A stretch of DNA of 64,000 nt from Gilvimarinus gilvus (GCF_030518155.1 NZ_JAULRU010000569.1:248001-312000); one strand, 5' to 3'; positions 18,539 through 27,247 are shown, counted from the first letter of the stretch. Translations and numbers: made by a program. Notes: generated by a model from the letters alone, not told the origin.

Positions 18539-21445
18539 ATGACTCAGGATTTTCGCCGCGCCCCACTGGCCGAGCTAGCTCACCACGATGCGTTCATTCA
18601 GCGCCACATCGGCCCGGATCAAACTCAGGCCGCCACTATGCTGAACACACTGGGGCTGGATAGCATTGCGACCCTGATTGAGAAAACAGTACCTGAAAAA
18701 ATCCGCAGCCAAGACGCGCTGGCGCTTGAGCCGGCCAAATCAGAAGTTGAAGCCCTAGCCGAATTGAAAACCATTGCCTGTAAAAATAAGCTGTTCACAA
18801 GCTTTATCGGCATGGGCTATTACGACACCCACGTGCCCAACGTCATTTTGCGCAATGTATTGGAAAACCCCGGCTGGTACACCGCCTACACCCCCTACCA
18901 GCCTGAAATCGCCCAGGGCCGGCTCGAAGGCTTGCTCAATTTTCAGCAGATGATCATCGACCTCACCGGTATGGATTTAGCCAATGCCTCCATGCTGGAT
19001 GAAGGTACAGCCGCGGCTGAAGCCATGGCAATGTGTAAACGCCAGAACAAAAAAAACCGCTCCGACGTGTTCTTTGTCGCCGACGACACCCACCCACAGA
19101 CCATTGCTGTTGTAAAAACCCGAGCCGAGCATTTTGGCTTTGACGTGTTGGTAGCCCCGGCAGAGCAACTTACGGGCACAGAGTGTTTCGGCGCCTTGCT
19201 GCAGTACCCGGGTACCACGGGTCAGGTGCGCGACCTAACAGATTTGATCAGCGCAGCTCACGAACAAAAAACACTGGTAACCGTCGCCTCGGACTTGCTG
19301 GCACTGACCCTACTCAAATCACCGGGCGAGATGGGCGCAGATGTGGTGATTGGCACCAATCAACGCTTTGGTGTCCCTATGGGCTTTGGTGGTCCGCACG
19401 CCGCCTTCTTTGGCTTTCGCGATGCCTTTAAGCGCAGTGCGCCGGGCCGCATAATTGGAGTATCGGTAGATACCCGCGGCAAAACCGCCCTGCGTATGGC
19501 CATGCAGACCCGCGAGCAACACATTCGCCGCGAAAAAGCCAATTCCAATATTTGTACCTCACAGGTATTACTGGCCGTTATGAGTGTGTTTTACGCCATC
19601 TATCACGGCCCGGAGGGGCTTAAGCGTATTGCCGAGCGCGTTGCGCGCTTAACCGACATGCTCGCCGTAGGCTTACGCGAGCGCGGTTTCGACACCCTTC
19701 ATGCGGATTACTTTGACACACTGTGCATCAAAGTTGGTGAATCCCAGCAGGCGCTGTATCAAACCGCGTTGGCCAACAAAATTAACCTGCGACTGGTCGG
19801 TGAAGATTGTATCGGTATCAGTGTCGACGAAACCACCACCCTGCACCAAATCAGCCAGCTGTTAAATGTGTTCAGCGCCGGTGATCACGGCATGGACTTA
19901 GCCGCGCTCGATGCGCAGTTGAGCAGCGATCAGGCCAGCGCCGGCCTGCCCGAACCGCTGCGCAGAAACGATGCCATTTTGACCCACCCGGTGTTTAACA
20001 CCTACCACAGTGAAACCGAAATGCTGCGCTACTTAAAGCAGCTAGAGAGCAAAGACATTGCACTCAATCACTCGATGATTCCGCTCGGCTCCTGCACCAT
20101 GAAACTCAACGCCACCGCCGAAATGATACCGGTGACCTGGCCCGAGTTCGGCAAATTACACCCTTTTACCCCGATCGATCAGGCGCAAGGCTACCAGCAA
20201 ATGTTCGAGCAACTGCAACAAATGCTCGAAACCTGTACCGGCTATGACGCGGTAAGCCTGCAACCCAATGCCGGCAGCCAAGGCGAGTACGCGGGCCTGG
20301 TCGCCATCAAAAAATACTTTGCAAGCAAAGGCGAGTTCGAGCGCGATATTTGTTTGATACCGGCTTCGGCCCACGGCACTAATCCGGCCTCGGCACAAAT
20401 GGTTGGCATGAAAGTGGTGGTGGTAAACTGCGACAGTAAAGGCAATGTCGACCTCACCGACCTCAATAGCAAAATCACCGAGCACGGCAGCCGTATCGCG
20501 TGCATTATGGTGACCTACCCGTCTACCCACGGCGTATTTGAAGAAGGGATTACCGAGCTGTGCGCGGCCGTGCACAACGTCGGTGGTCAGGTGTATATCG
20601 ATGGCGCCAACATGAACGCCTTGGTAGGTGTTGCCGCTCCGGGCAAGTTCGGCGGTGACGTATCCCACCTAAACCTGCACAAGACCTTTTGTATTCCTCA
20701 CGGCGGCGGCGGCCCCGGCATGGGCCCGATTGGTGTCGCCGAGCATTTAAAACCCTTTTTGCCCGCTCACCCAATTCAAGCAGTGCCCGGTACCGACATC
20801 GCCAACGGCACGATTTCAGCCGCGCCCTGGGGCTCCGCCAGCATTCTGCCCATCAGCTGGATGTACATTAAAATGATGGGCCGCGAAGGCATGGCACACG
20901 CCACAAAAATGGCTATCCTTAATGCCAACTATGTCGCGAAAAAACTCGGCGATCACTACCCCATTTTGTACAAAGGCGCAGAGGGCTTTGTCGCCCACGA
21001 ATGCCTGCTGGACTTACGCCCACTGAAAGAAGCCAGTGGCGTGACCGAAGAGGACATCGCCAAGCGCTTAATGGACTTTGGTTTTCACGCGCCCACCATG
21101 TCATTTCCGGTGCCCGGCACACTCATGATTGAGCCAACCGAATCGGAAAGTCAGGAAGAGCTGGATCGCTTTTGCGAGGCCATGCTTATCATCCGCAAAG
21201 AAATTGCCCAGATCGAAAGCGGCGAAGTGGAATACAGCACCAGCGCTCTGCACAACGCCCCCCATACCCAGGACGATGTTTTAGAAGATAACTGGCAACG
21301 CGCCTATTCACGCGAGCAAGCATCAAGACCCGCCGCCTGGCTCAGAGCCCACAAGGTTTGGCCTTCGGTTAACCGCATTGATAACGTCTACGGGGACAGA
21401 AACCTGGTGTGCTCCTGCCCGACAATTGACGAGTATCGCAGCTAA
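18539..21445 (+). CDS. gcvP: Glycine dehydrogenase (decarboxylating), P protein
   Basis: A 968-residue P protein of the glycine cleavage system. It decarboxylates glycine on PLP and transfers aminomethyl to lipoyl-H protein. The Schiff-base Lys is in [16 protein letters not shown] near residue 715, and the protein is the fused N/C-half form typical of proteobacteria. The start is at the [10 protein letters not shown] position, eight codons into a longer frame; the binding site is weak (AAGAGA). gcvT and gcvH are absent from both sides, so the other subunits must be encoded elsewhere. Confidence 0.95.
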   Translation: MTQDFRRAPLAELAHHDAFIQRHIGPDQTQAATMLNTLGLDSIATLIEKTVPEKIRSQDALALEPAKSEVEALAELKTIACKNKLFTSFIGMGYYDTHVPNVILRNVLENPGWYTAYTPYQPEIAQGRLEGLLNFQQMIIDLTGMDLANASMLDEGTAAAEAMAMCKRQNKKNRSDVFFVADDTHPQTIAVVKTRAEHFGFDVLVAPAEQLTGTECFGALLQYPGTTGQVRDLTDLISAAHEQKTLVTVASDLLALTLLKSPGEMGADVVIGTNQRFGVPMGFGGPHAAFFGFRDAFKRSAPGRIIGVSVDTRGKTALRMAMQTREQHIRREKANSNICTSQVLLAVMSVFYAIYHGPEGLKRIAERVARLTDMLAVGLRERGFDTLHADYFDTLCIKVGESQQALYQTALANKINLRLVGEDCIGISVDETTTLHQISQLLNVFSAGDHGMDLAALDAQLSSDQASAGLPEPLRRNDAILTHPVFNTYHSETEMLRYLKQLESKDIALNHSMIPLGSCTMKLNATAEMIPVTWPEFGKLHPFTPIDQAQGYQQMFEQLQQMLETCTGYDAVSLQPNAGSQGEYAGLVAIKKYFASKGEFERDICLIPASAHGTNPASAQMVGMKVVVVNCDSKGNVDLTDLNSKITEHGSRIACIMVTYPSTHGVFEEGITELCAAVHNVGGQVYIDGANMNALVGVAAPGKFGGDVSHLNLHKTFCIPHGGGGPGMGPIGVAEHLKPFLPAHPIQAVPGTDIANGTISAAPWGSASILPISWMYIKMMGREGMAHATKMAILNANYVAKKLGDHYPILYKGAEGFVAHECLLDLRPLKEASGVTEEDIAKRLMDFGFHAPTMSFPVPGTLMIEPTESESQEELDRFCEAMLIIRKEIAQIESGEVEYSTSALHNAPHTQDDVLEDNWQRAYSREQASRPAAWLRAHKVWPSVNRIDNVYGDRNLVCSCPTIDEYRS

Positions 21446-21474
21446 TAAAATCGTGATGTGGATTGGTTATCGGG

Positions 21475-22296
21475 TTAGAGACAAGCCAGCAACTTCAGAA
21501 AATTACGGCCTTCTTTCGTCACTTTATAGGAACCCGCTTTGCGTTCAATAAAGCCGAGTTCAAGGGCCGTATCATAAGAGTTGTGTGCGCTGGGCTGCGA
21601 AAGCCCCAGAAATCGAGAGGTCTCACACGGGCCATATAGGCCATACAAGGTGCCCGCCAAAATGGTCAGCAGACGAAGGCCAGAGGAGCTGCAATTTTCG
21701 CGAATGTATTTGTGGGCATTGATCGTTTTGCGCAGTGTGGCCCTTGGCACCTTGCCCTCGGTTATGGTGTGAAGCTGTGCGCGATGCTTCGCCAGCATGG
21801 CATGCCCCGACTTGGTGATGGTGTAGAGCGTGTGGGGCGGGCCAGAACCGCCAGTATGGACTTTTCCGACAGGGCGTATCCACTTGCGGGTTTTCAGGGC
21901 CGCCAACGGCAAGGGGCGCAGTGATTGGGATTTTAAATTATCGCGCAGGTCACTGAGGCTAAACTCATCGCCTATGTGCTCCAGTATGCTTAAGCTCGCC
22001 ACGGTGCTGAAGGTCAGCAAGGGGGTTCGGGCGTTTAGCTTCTCAATGTCCTTAAGGATTTTGCGGTGGGGTTTGCTCAACTCTTCGCCGCAAGCATTGG
22101 TGGGGCCGCGATTGGTCACCCAAAAATCTGGAGCTTTCAGGCATTCGTCGCGATAGGCTTTGGCCTTGTTCGGTGCGCTCTTGCCGTACTTATTCTTAGA
22201 GAAAGTGCGCTGCTTTAAAAAGCCACCGCCCAGCTTGGGAACGCGGACGAGGTAATAGTCCCCCGCGTCTGTAATGTATCGCATGTCTCGACTCAT
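21475..22296 (-). CDS. Putative AP2-like plus winged-helix protein
   Basis: A 273-residue protein I do not firmly recognise. Residues about 4-55 (YITDAGDYYLVRVPKLGGG, a Phe-Ser/Lys-rich turn, then AKAYRDECL) resemble bacterial and phage AP2-like DNA-binding domains by pattern. Residues about 95-185 look like one winged helix ending in YTITKSGHAML. Residues about 205-270 look like a second (ETSRFLGLSQPSAHNSYDTALELGFIERK, then YKVTKEGRNFL), MarR/ArsR-like. The start at 22296 begins this architecture; 53 further upstream codons look non-coding. It converges on gcvP with 29 bp between stops. It may be a regulator or a mobile-element-derived DNA-binding protein. Confidence 0.55.
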   Translation of the reverse strand: MSRDMRYITDAGDYYLVRVPKLGGGFLKQRTFSKNKYGKSAPNKAKAYRDECLKAPDFWVTNRGPTNACGEELSKPHRKILKDIEKLNARTPLLTFSTVASLSILEHIGDEFSLSDLRDNLKSQSLRPLPLAALKTRKWIRPVGKVHTGGSGPPHTLYTITKSGHAMLAKHRAQLHTITEGKVPRATLRKTINAHKYIRENCSSSGLRLLTILAGTLYGLYGPCETSRFLGLSQPSAHNSYDTALELGFIERKAGSYKVTKEGRNFLKLLACL

Positions 22297-22760
22297 AGCA
22301 TAAAACCGTATTAGTGTTGTACCGCTGCTCGCTGTATTTAGGATGCCCCAAGTCGACGCTGGGGTGCAAGCCCGGCCGATAGCTGGATACAATCGTTGCA
22401 GGCGCTCATCCACAGTGGATGCTAAATAACCTGAATCGTTACGCGCCGTCGGCAACTCCCTTTAACCCATGCAGTGGCGCCGGACAATGATACACGCACT
22501 GTCACCTAACCAACATACGCCTGGCCATTGTGTTCAACCTGATATTTCGGTTGCCATTTTGCGTAACGCTCACCACTAGTGCATAGCGATTGCATAGCGC
22601 GAACCTGACCGTGTATGGCGCTGCGTAATCGCCCGACAAACAATGTTCGCTGGATCACCCAGCCAGACACGCACACCTCAAACGAATCTAGGGCATTTAA
22701 ATGCCGCTATAAATAACGTCTATACTCAAATTCTCTGTTGCACACCTAAAGGATGAGACT
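22297..22760. other. Divergent intergenic region before the globin gene
   Basis: 464 bases with no supported gene. The first 160 are open on the minus strand as an upstream extension of the AP2-like gene but do not look coding. The right end holds a perfect palindrome and a likely globin promoter, annotated separately. Confidence 0.4.
22692..22705. promoter_or_regulatory. Perfect 14-bp palindrome upstream of the globin gene
   Basis: GGCATTTAAATGCC reads the same on both strands. A -10-like TATACT lies at 22721-22726, so the palindrome covers the -35 region, where a repressor would act. The half-site resembles the GCATTT/AAATGC arms of NsrR sites but lacks their central base. Confidence 0.5.
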
Positions 22761-23186
22761 ATGGCGCTATCAACCCGTCAAGTGACATTGATTCAGGACA
22801 GCTTTGCCCAAGTGGAGCCTATTGCGGATACAGCGGCCGATATATTTTACAAACGGTTATTTGAGCTTAACCCGGAATTGAGGCTGATGTTCAAAGGTGA
22901 CATGAAGGCACAAGGTAAAAAGCTAATGACGACCTTAAAGGTTGCTGTCGCAGGTTTAGACGATATCGGCAAAGTCGTGCCCGTACTTAAAACCTTAGCG
23001 GAGCGGCATGTACAGTATGGCGTTCGACCAAGTGACTACACCACGGTCGGTAACGCACTACTGCAAACATTGAAACAAGGGCTCGGTGATGCCTTTACCC
23101 CCGAAGCGCGCCAAGCCTGGGTGGAACTTTACCGCACTATAGCGCAGGTCATGAAGGCGCATGCCTACCCCGGTTTCAAGGGCTGA
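22761..23186 (+). CDS. Single-domain bacterial haemoglobin
   Basis: A 141-residue globin of the Vitreoscilla-haemoglobin/flavohaemoglobin type without reductase domains. The proximal haem ligand is His83 in LAERHVQYGV. A Gln near residue 51 (MKAQGKKLM) fits the distal E7 position, and the Phe of MFKG is in the expected CD region. Such globins bind O2 and NO and may detoxify NO with a separate reductase. AAAGGATGAG precedes the start. The perfect palindrome about 55 bp upstream suggests regulated, possibly NO-responsive expression; that link is inference. Confidence 0.9.
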   Translation: MALSTRQVTLIQDSFAQVEPIADTAADIFYKRLFELNPELRLMFKGDMKAQGKKLMTTLKVAVAGLDDIGKVVPVLKTLAERHVQYGVRPSDYTTVGNALLQTLKQGLGDAFTPEARQAWVELYRTIAQVMKAHAYPGFKG

Positions 23187-23244
23187 TTTGCAATCCACTG
23201 TTGCTGGAAGTCGGCGACTAGCCCTCGCGTCATTCGGTTGGAGC

Positions 23245-23631
23245 TTAAGCGCCTAGAGAGTGAATCGCTTTGTATTCACAGTAGGCATACAGCCCTACAA
23301 TGACAAACGTTATTGCAAGCAGTGCATGGAGTAGTAGGGAAATACTGTCATAGAATAAGGCCATGACGATGGGTGTTGCGATTAGCCATGCCAAATCCAG
23401 GATAAATATCATACCAATCCAAGCGCGAGAACCCGGCAGGTGTCGTTGAACAAACCATACCAAGGCCGCAAACACGCATAAACCGGCCCCCACGATTTGA
23501 TAAACCAACGCCGATAGTTCGCCAAACCACGGGGCCAACCATTGCCCCCCTAGTACCAGAAGTATTCCCGCTGCCATTGATGTAGTTGCATTTAACTTTA
23601 ATACCGTTGTAATTGCTGGCTTATTCATCAT
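23245..23631 (-). CDS. Small four-helix membrane protein
   Basis: A 128-residue integral membrane protein of unknown function with four hydrophobic segments (about 17-40, 44-62, 72-93 and 97-119). It starts with two adjacent Met codons after GGAGGAG. It is divergent from the XRE regulator at 23761, and two palindromes lie in the 129-bp region between them, one covering its ribosome binding site. This layout suggests the regulator controls it. I do not recognise the family. Confidence 0.7.
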   Translation of the reverse strand: MMNKPAITTVLKLNATTSMAAGILLVLGGQWLAPWFGELSALVYQIVGAGLCVFAALVWFVQRHLPGSRAWIGMIFILDLAWLIATPIVMALFYDSISLLLHALLAITFVIVGLYAYCEYKAIHSLGA

Positions 23632-23640
23632 ATTCTGCTC

Positions 23641-23668
23641 CTCCGCAATACCCCGTAGTATTCCGGAG
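23641..23668. promoter_or_regulatory. Palindrome over the membrane-protein ribosome binding site
   Basis: CTCCG-c-AATAC, six bases, GTATT-c-CGGAG: ten of eleven positions pair. It overlaps the GGAGGAG binding site of the divergent membrane protein gene, so it could be an operator or an mRNA hairpin that hides the site. Confidence 0.5.
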
Positions 23669-23681
23669 TTCGATATATGAG

Positions 23682-23704
23682 GCCATTACCTAAGAGGTAA
23701 TGGC
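23682..23704. promoter_or_regulatory. Second palindrome, likely operator of the divergent pair
   Basis: GCCATTACC, five bases, GGTAATGGC: perfect 9-bp arms in the middle of the intergenic region. This is a good candidate binding site for the XRE regulator encoded at 23761. Confidence 0.55.
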
Positions 23705-23760
23705 TCTCAGAGTGAAGCGATCAAAGGCAAAAAAAACATTCTTGGCATTACGGAAGCAAC

Positions 23761-24543
23761 ATGACAGGCACAAAAAACATACTTGTTGAATTTAGAAAAA
23801 GTAAAGGCTGGTCGCAGCAATTCCTTGCACTGGAAGCGGACGTCTCTACGCGCCATATCAGTTTTATCGAAACCGGGCGCTCCACGCCGAGCAGAGAATT
23901 GTTACTCAAGCTTGCCTATACGTTAGAGCTTTGCCACCGCAACACCAATGCATTGCTTAATGCCTACGGCTACGCCGCTCAATACACGAGCATGGCGCTC
24001 ACAGATACCAATCTAACGCCTGTACGCGACGCGCTTAAGTTGATGCTGGATAACCACGCCCCTTTCCCAGCCGCAGTCTTAGATGGCCAATGGAATCTCG
24101 CTATGGCCAACGCGCCGTTACAATGCATGCTAGAAACCTTGTTGCGAGAACAGCCAACGGGGGAGTTTAATATGCTTGAGGCAACCTTCGACCCAAATAG
24201 CTTAAAACCTGCCATAGAGAACTGGGCTGAGGTGGCCAGCGTTCTACTTCGCAGGTTACACCTACAAGTGCACAGCCAACCATCCCCCGCATTGCAGGAA
24301 CTTTACCAAAAAGTACTGAACATGAACCCGCCCGAGAATTGGCGCGACACGCCAGCGGGTTTCAGTGAAGGGCCAATGCTAACCGCTAAAATTAAGGCCC
24401 AGGGAGAGAGCCTGGAGCTTTTTTCCACGCTAAGCACCTTTGGTACAGCGCAAGATGTTAATCTGCAAGAGTTAGTGATTGAGACCTATTTCCCTGTAAA
24501 TCAGAAAACAACAAATTTCTTTTACGAATTAGCCAAGAGATAA
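23761..24543 (+). CDS. XRE-family regulator with MmyB-like ligand domain
   Basis: A 260-residue transcription factor. Residues about 5-65 are a helix-turn-helix of the XRE family (GWSQQFLALEADVSTRHISF, then ETGRSTPSRELLLKLA). Residues about 85-250 resemble the MmyB-like ligand-binding domain (LDGQWNLAMANAP and the FSTLSTFGTAQDVNLQELVIETYFP end), which in its namesake binds a fatty acid. It is divergent from a small membrane protein with palindromes between, the usual sign of local regulation. The start codon begins directly at the HTH. Confidence 0.88.
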   Translation: MTGTKNILVEFRKSKGWSQQFLALEADVSTRHISFIETGRSTPSRELLLKLAYTLELCHRNTNALLNAYGYAAQYTSMALTDTNLTPVRDALKLMLDNHAPFPAAVLDGQWNLAMANAPLQCMLETLLREQPTGEFNMLEATFDPNSLKPAIENWAEVASVLLRRLHLQVHSQPSPALQELYQKVLNMNPPENWRDTPAGFSEGPMLTAKIKAQGESLELFSTLSTFGTAQDVNLQELVIETYFPVNQKTTNFFYELAKR

Positions 24544-24707
24544 AGAATTAACGAAATACCACCTTATTAAAATTCTGCACACCTGAGCTTATCGCAAAAC
24601 GAACTCGCCGATAGCTCGTTCACAAATCCTTGATCCTATTTTCAAGGAATTTTCTACTAATAACCGTTGTGGATTATTGGGGGGTTACGGGACCGCACAC
24701 CAGCATT

Positions 24708-24735
24708 AAAAAGCCGAGCCGAAGGTCGGCTTTTT
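24708..24735. terminator. Bidirectional terminator between XRE gene and azurin
   Basis: Stem AAAAAGCCGA / TCGGCTTTTT with an 8-base loop, 16 bp past the azurin stop. Flanking A and T runs allow function in both directions. Confidence 0.85.
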
Positions 24736-24751
24736 CTTACCTACGATTCTA

Positions 24752-25204
24752 TCAATCGATGGTAACCGTACCTTTCATCAGCGCATAATGGCCGGGAAAG
24801 GAGCAGAAAAAGCTGTAATCTTCCTCGGGGTTTAGCGCAGCGACATCAAACGTCACGGATGTACTCTCGCCACCGCCAATAATCTTAGTGGCGGCAATAA
24901 CACGCGCATCGTCCGGGGGAAGGTAGTTGTTTTCAATGCCCGCGCTCATTCCCTCTTGCGCCAAAGCCTGCAACTCAGCTGTTTTAGTCAGCACCCAGTT
25001 GTGCCCCATAATGTTAGCGGCTATGGAGCCTGAGTGGGTCAGATTCACTGTAAAACTCTCGCAAGAAGCCGGAATACTAATAGCGTCAGTATCGAACCGC
25101 ATCTGATCCGTACTATCGACATTAACCTCACAATCCGCCGCCAGAGCACCACCCGCAGCAAAAGTAAAAACGCCTGCCAACGCTGTTTTCAGCAAAAACT
25201 TCAT
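24752..25204 (-). CDS. azu: Azurin (periplasmic blue copper protein)
   Basis: A 150-residue cupredoxin. Residues 1-22 are a signal peptide ending ALA. All copper ligands are visible in precursor numbering: Gly67 and His68 (IMGHNW), Cys134, His139 and Met143 (FFCSFPGHYALMKGTV). The disulphide cysteines near 25 and 48 are present. Azurin carries electrons in the periplasm, for example to cytochrome c peroxidase or oxidases. It is a single-gene unit with GGAG before the start and a terminator after it. Confidence 0.96.
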   Translation of the reverse strand: MKFLLKTALAGVFTFAAGGALAADCEVNVDSTDQMRFDTDAISIPASCESFTVNLTHSGSIAANIMGHNWVLTKTAELQALAQEGMSAGIENNYLPPDDARVIAATKIIGGGESTSVTFDVAALNPEEDYSFFCSFPGHYALMKGTVTID

Positions 25205-25534
25205 ATAACACTCCTATAACGGATTACCAATCAAATATAGGCTTAGCAAGCCCAAACTCACATAATAGAATACGAATAAGATCAAAATTGGATTACTTAA
25301 AAAAAGCTTTACGGAAAACTTTTTTCAGCCCTTCCGGCAGTGTAACTCCGTCGCCTACGCCGCGTCTAGGCCCTGCGCCAGCGCCAGCACAGCCTCATAT
25401 ATTGGGAAATAGCGCCCTGCATCATCACCTAAGCCATTCGCATAGAAAATGGGAAAATCCTTTGCATTTTGGACACTTCATACAATCTTCCCACTGTATA
25501 TAAACCAATAAAACCAGAGAGAGCTAAATCAAGA
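25205..25534. other. Intergenic region with a broken small frame
   Basis: 330 bases. On the minus strand from 25481 a frame reads MKCPKCKGFSHFLCEWLR, then two UGA codons, nine codons, a third UGA, and 32 open codons ending GLKKVFRKAFFK before UAA at about 25298. GGGAAG precedes its ATG. The CPxC start and basic end look protein-like, so it may be a decayed small gene, but no intact gene is supported. Confidence 0.3.
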
Positions 25535-26038
25535 TCAATGACTGGACGTAAGCTTCTCCTGCAAGGCCATCAAAGTACCAGAAACCACAAACGTCATATG
25601 AATAATAACCCGCCACATAACAAGGCTCTGGTCACTGTCTTCGGTCATAGTCAAAAACACCTTTAACAACTCGATAGACGAAATGGCAACAATAGAGCCA
25701 ATCACCTTAATCTTAAGGCCCGCAAAACCAACCTTACCCATCCAACCCGGGCGATCCCCATCATCTTCGACTTCAATCTTCGAAACAAAACTCTCATAAC
25801 CGCTAAACACGATAATGAAAATCAAACTGGCAATCAGAGAAATATCGATCAGCGTCAAAATATGAAGAATAACCTCCGACCCGCTGAGATCATTGATATT
25901 CAGAACAATATGAATAATCTCTTTGACAAACTTCAACAACAAAACAGCAACCGCCGCCACCAACCCAACAAAAAACGGCACCAAAAGCCAGCGGCTAGCA
26001 AATAAATGGCGCTCAAACACTTCTTCAAAGTTTTTCAT
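25535..26038 (-). CDS. UPF0114 membrane protein (YqhA family)
   Basis: A 167-residue inner-membrane protein of the UPF0114/YqhA family. It has the family opening FERHLFASRWLLVPFFVGL, the LIDISLIASLIFIIVFSGYE segment, and VGSIVAISSIELLKVFLT with a closing IIHMTFVVSG helix. Three to four membrane segments are evident. The function is unknown. I chose the start at 26038 (MKNFEEVFER) over an ATG ten codons upstream because AGGATT precedes it and it matches the length of E. coli YqhA. Confidence 0.9.
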   Translation of the reverse strand: MKNFEEVFERHLFASRWLLVPFFVGLVAAVAVLLLKFVKEIIHIVLNINDLSGSEVILHILTLIDISLIASLIFIIVFSGYESFVSKIEVEDDGDRPGWMGKVGFAGLKIKVIGSIVAISSIELLKVFLTMTEDSDQSLVMWRVIIHMTFVVSGTLMALQEKLTSSH

Positions 26039-26075
26039 TATTAATCCTAATAAGTAGTTATCTCTCAACTTTTTA

Positions 26076-26115
26076 TCACAGAAGCTTTAACGACTCTGAC
26101 CCGATTGATCTGATC
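26076..26115. repeat. Copy A of a short dispersed element
   Basis: Contains ACTCTGACCC and ATTGAT preceded by ATCACNNNAGCTTT; the same elements in the same order recur at 26491-26538. Copy A overlaps the last codons of the 122-residue lipoprotein gene. Confidence 0.5.
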
Positions 26116-26455
26116 TACAACCCACATCGTCTGGCTCGATGTTAGTGTAAATGCAAATTACAAAGAACTCGTTACCAGGCTCGTAATCTGATTTCTTACC
26201 GGACCACATTTCTGTCAGTTCAAAAACAGCCTGTTCCATAAGATGAGGCTCTAGTTCGTATTCGATGGTTGACTTCGAGCCTACATCCTCAACTCTTGCG
26301 AGCCTGACTTCAGATACACTCAGGGATTCATCTTGAGTGATTCCAAATATTAACCCCAAAATCACAAGGCCTGAGGACGACTGACTTTTGGTGGGTTGAG
26401 ATGCTTGGCAGCCCAATAGAGCAATGATTAAAAAACATACTGCAAATAAACGCAT
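26087..26455 (-). CDS. Small lipoprotein of unknown function
   Basis: A 122-residue predicted lipoprotein: signal peptide MRLFAVCFLIIALLGC with the lipid-acceptor Cys at 16, then a Ser/Gln-rich linker. The mature part has mixed character with two further Cys (VICIYTN and DVGCRSD) that could form a disulphide. The last residues SDQSGQSR are encoded by a repeat copy found again at 26.5 kb, so the original C-terminus may have been replaced. AAGGAAG precedes the ATG. The gene sits in an accessory segment with the attC site. Family not recognised. Confidence 0.6.
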   Translation of the reverse strand: MRLFAVCFLIIALLGCQASQPTKSQSSSGLVILGLIFGITQDESLSVSEVRLARVEDVGSKSTIEYELEPHLMEQAVFELTEMWSGKKSDYEPGNEFFVICIYTNIEPDDVGCRSDQSGQSR

Positions 26456-26490
26456 GAAACTTCCTTTTTAATTGTAAAAATCTAATGCCC

Positions 26491-26538
26491 ACATCACGAG
26501 GAGCTTTGCATTTCAACAACTCTGACCCTATTGATCCT
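26491..26538. repeat. Copy B of the short dispersed element
   Basis: Intergenic copy sharing ATCAC, AGCTTT, AACTCTGACCC and ATTGAT with copy A, with a few extra bases between blocks. Located between the 94-residue gene and the small lipoprotein gene. Confidence 0.5.
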
Positions 26539-26553
26539 CAGTCTTTCTATACG

Positions 26554-26838
26554 CTAGTAGCCGTGTGCCTCTGCCACCAACTGATCGTTCACGAACACCT
26601 TGTAACTTTGAGGCCGAAGACCCGCTAGTAAGAGCGGGCGGACTTTCTCCACCACAACGCTCTGCCCCTCGATTCGACCTTTCCATGACTGCTTCAGCCG
26701 CGTGGAAAAGTGAGTAAGCGGATTAGCCGGATGTTGTAGCAGAGTTGTCTCGTGCGGAGTGACAAAGCGTATGCCACCGAATAACCAGTTTCGCTGAAAC
26801 TTGACGGGAGTATTTCCAATTTGGAACTCAATTTCCAT
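26554..26838 (-). CDS. Hypothetical protein, probable integron cassette gene
   Basis: A 94-residue soluble protein with two beta-rich stretches (MEIEFQIGNTPVKFQRNWLF at the start and QSYKVFVNDQLVAEAHGY at the end). I do not recognise a family. The start at 26838 has GGAGG 7 bases upstream and lies 17 bp past the end of the attC site at 26855-26930, the normal place for a cassette gene start. No clear attC follows its own stop, so this cassette boundary is lost or decayed. Confidence 0.6.
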   Translation of the reverse strand: MEIEFQIGNTPVKFQRNWLFGGIRFVTPHETTLLQHPANPLTHFSTRLKQSWKGRIEGQSVVVEKVRPLLLAGLRPQSYKVFVNDQLVAEAHGY

Positions 26839-26854
26839 TGATGCCTCCAGTGAC

Positions 26855-26930
26855 GCCTAACGCCTTTGGAAGGGGAAGCGTTGTGGCGAAGCCACGCTTT
26901 TAGCTGTCCCACTTGCCAAACTTGTTAAGT
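26855..26930 (-). repeat. Integron attC recombination site
   Basis: Read on the minus strand it starts with ACTTAAC (fits R'' RYYYAAC) 19 bp after the stop of the upstream cassette gene and ends with GTTAGGC (fits R' GTTRRRY). Inside it has the usual AAG, CAAGTGGGAC and GCGTTAGGC blocks and a central GTGGCTTCGCCAC hairpin. The length of 76 bp is in the normal attC range. No integron integrase gene is in the window. Confidence 0.85.
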
Positions 26931-26948
26931 GTGAATTACGCACAGGCT

Positions 26949-27227
26949 CTATTTCTCCGCTAAGGCTTTTAGAAGCGTTTTAATGTCTTTGATTGCTTGG
27001 CTATGGCTCTCCACATCACCAGCTACGGCAAGTGACTCCAATGCGTCAACGGCCACCATTAAATCAGAAGAGAGTTCTGGCATAGTGCCTTGTAATTCTC
27101 GGGCAGACTCCTCGATATCAGATGCGACTTCATCTCTTCTTTTTGATGGCAGAGACCGCCACCCACCCACCAATTCTTGATAGTGCCAGCGCTTTCTTAT
27201 TTCTTCGATTTCGCCGCTAAACTTCAT
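26949..27227 (-). CDS. Hypothetical helical protein in an integron cassette
   Basis: A 92-residue, acidic, predicted all-helical protein (EIEEIRKRWHYQELVGGWRS, then SSDLMVAVDALESLAVA). No family is recognised. The start at 27227 has AGGATC upstream; an ATG five codons earlier has no binding site. On the minus strand a GTTAAGT core (27241-27247) lies 13 bp before the start and the attC site lies 19 bp after the stop. That is exactly the structure of a single gene cassette. Confidence 0.65.
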   Translation of the reverse strand: MKFSGEIEEIRKRWHYQELVGGWRSLPSKRRDEVASDIEESARELQGTMPELSSDLMVAVDALESLAVAGDVESHSQAIKDIKTLLKALAEK

Positions 27228-27240
27228 ATTTGATCCTGAC

Positions 27241-27247
27241 ACTTAAC
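27241..27247 (-). other. Cassette boundary core site (GTTRRRY)
   Basis: GTTAAGT on the minus strand, 13 bp before the cassette gene. It is a candidate R' end of a lost attC or of an attI site; the sequence further upstream lacks a convincing matching half. Confidence 0.4.

Noticed and set aside
26456-26553. attC after the 94-residue cassette gene
   Set aside because: No RYYYAAC and GTTRRRY pair; GGCATTAGAT is near the consensus but lacks a partner.
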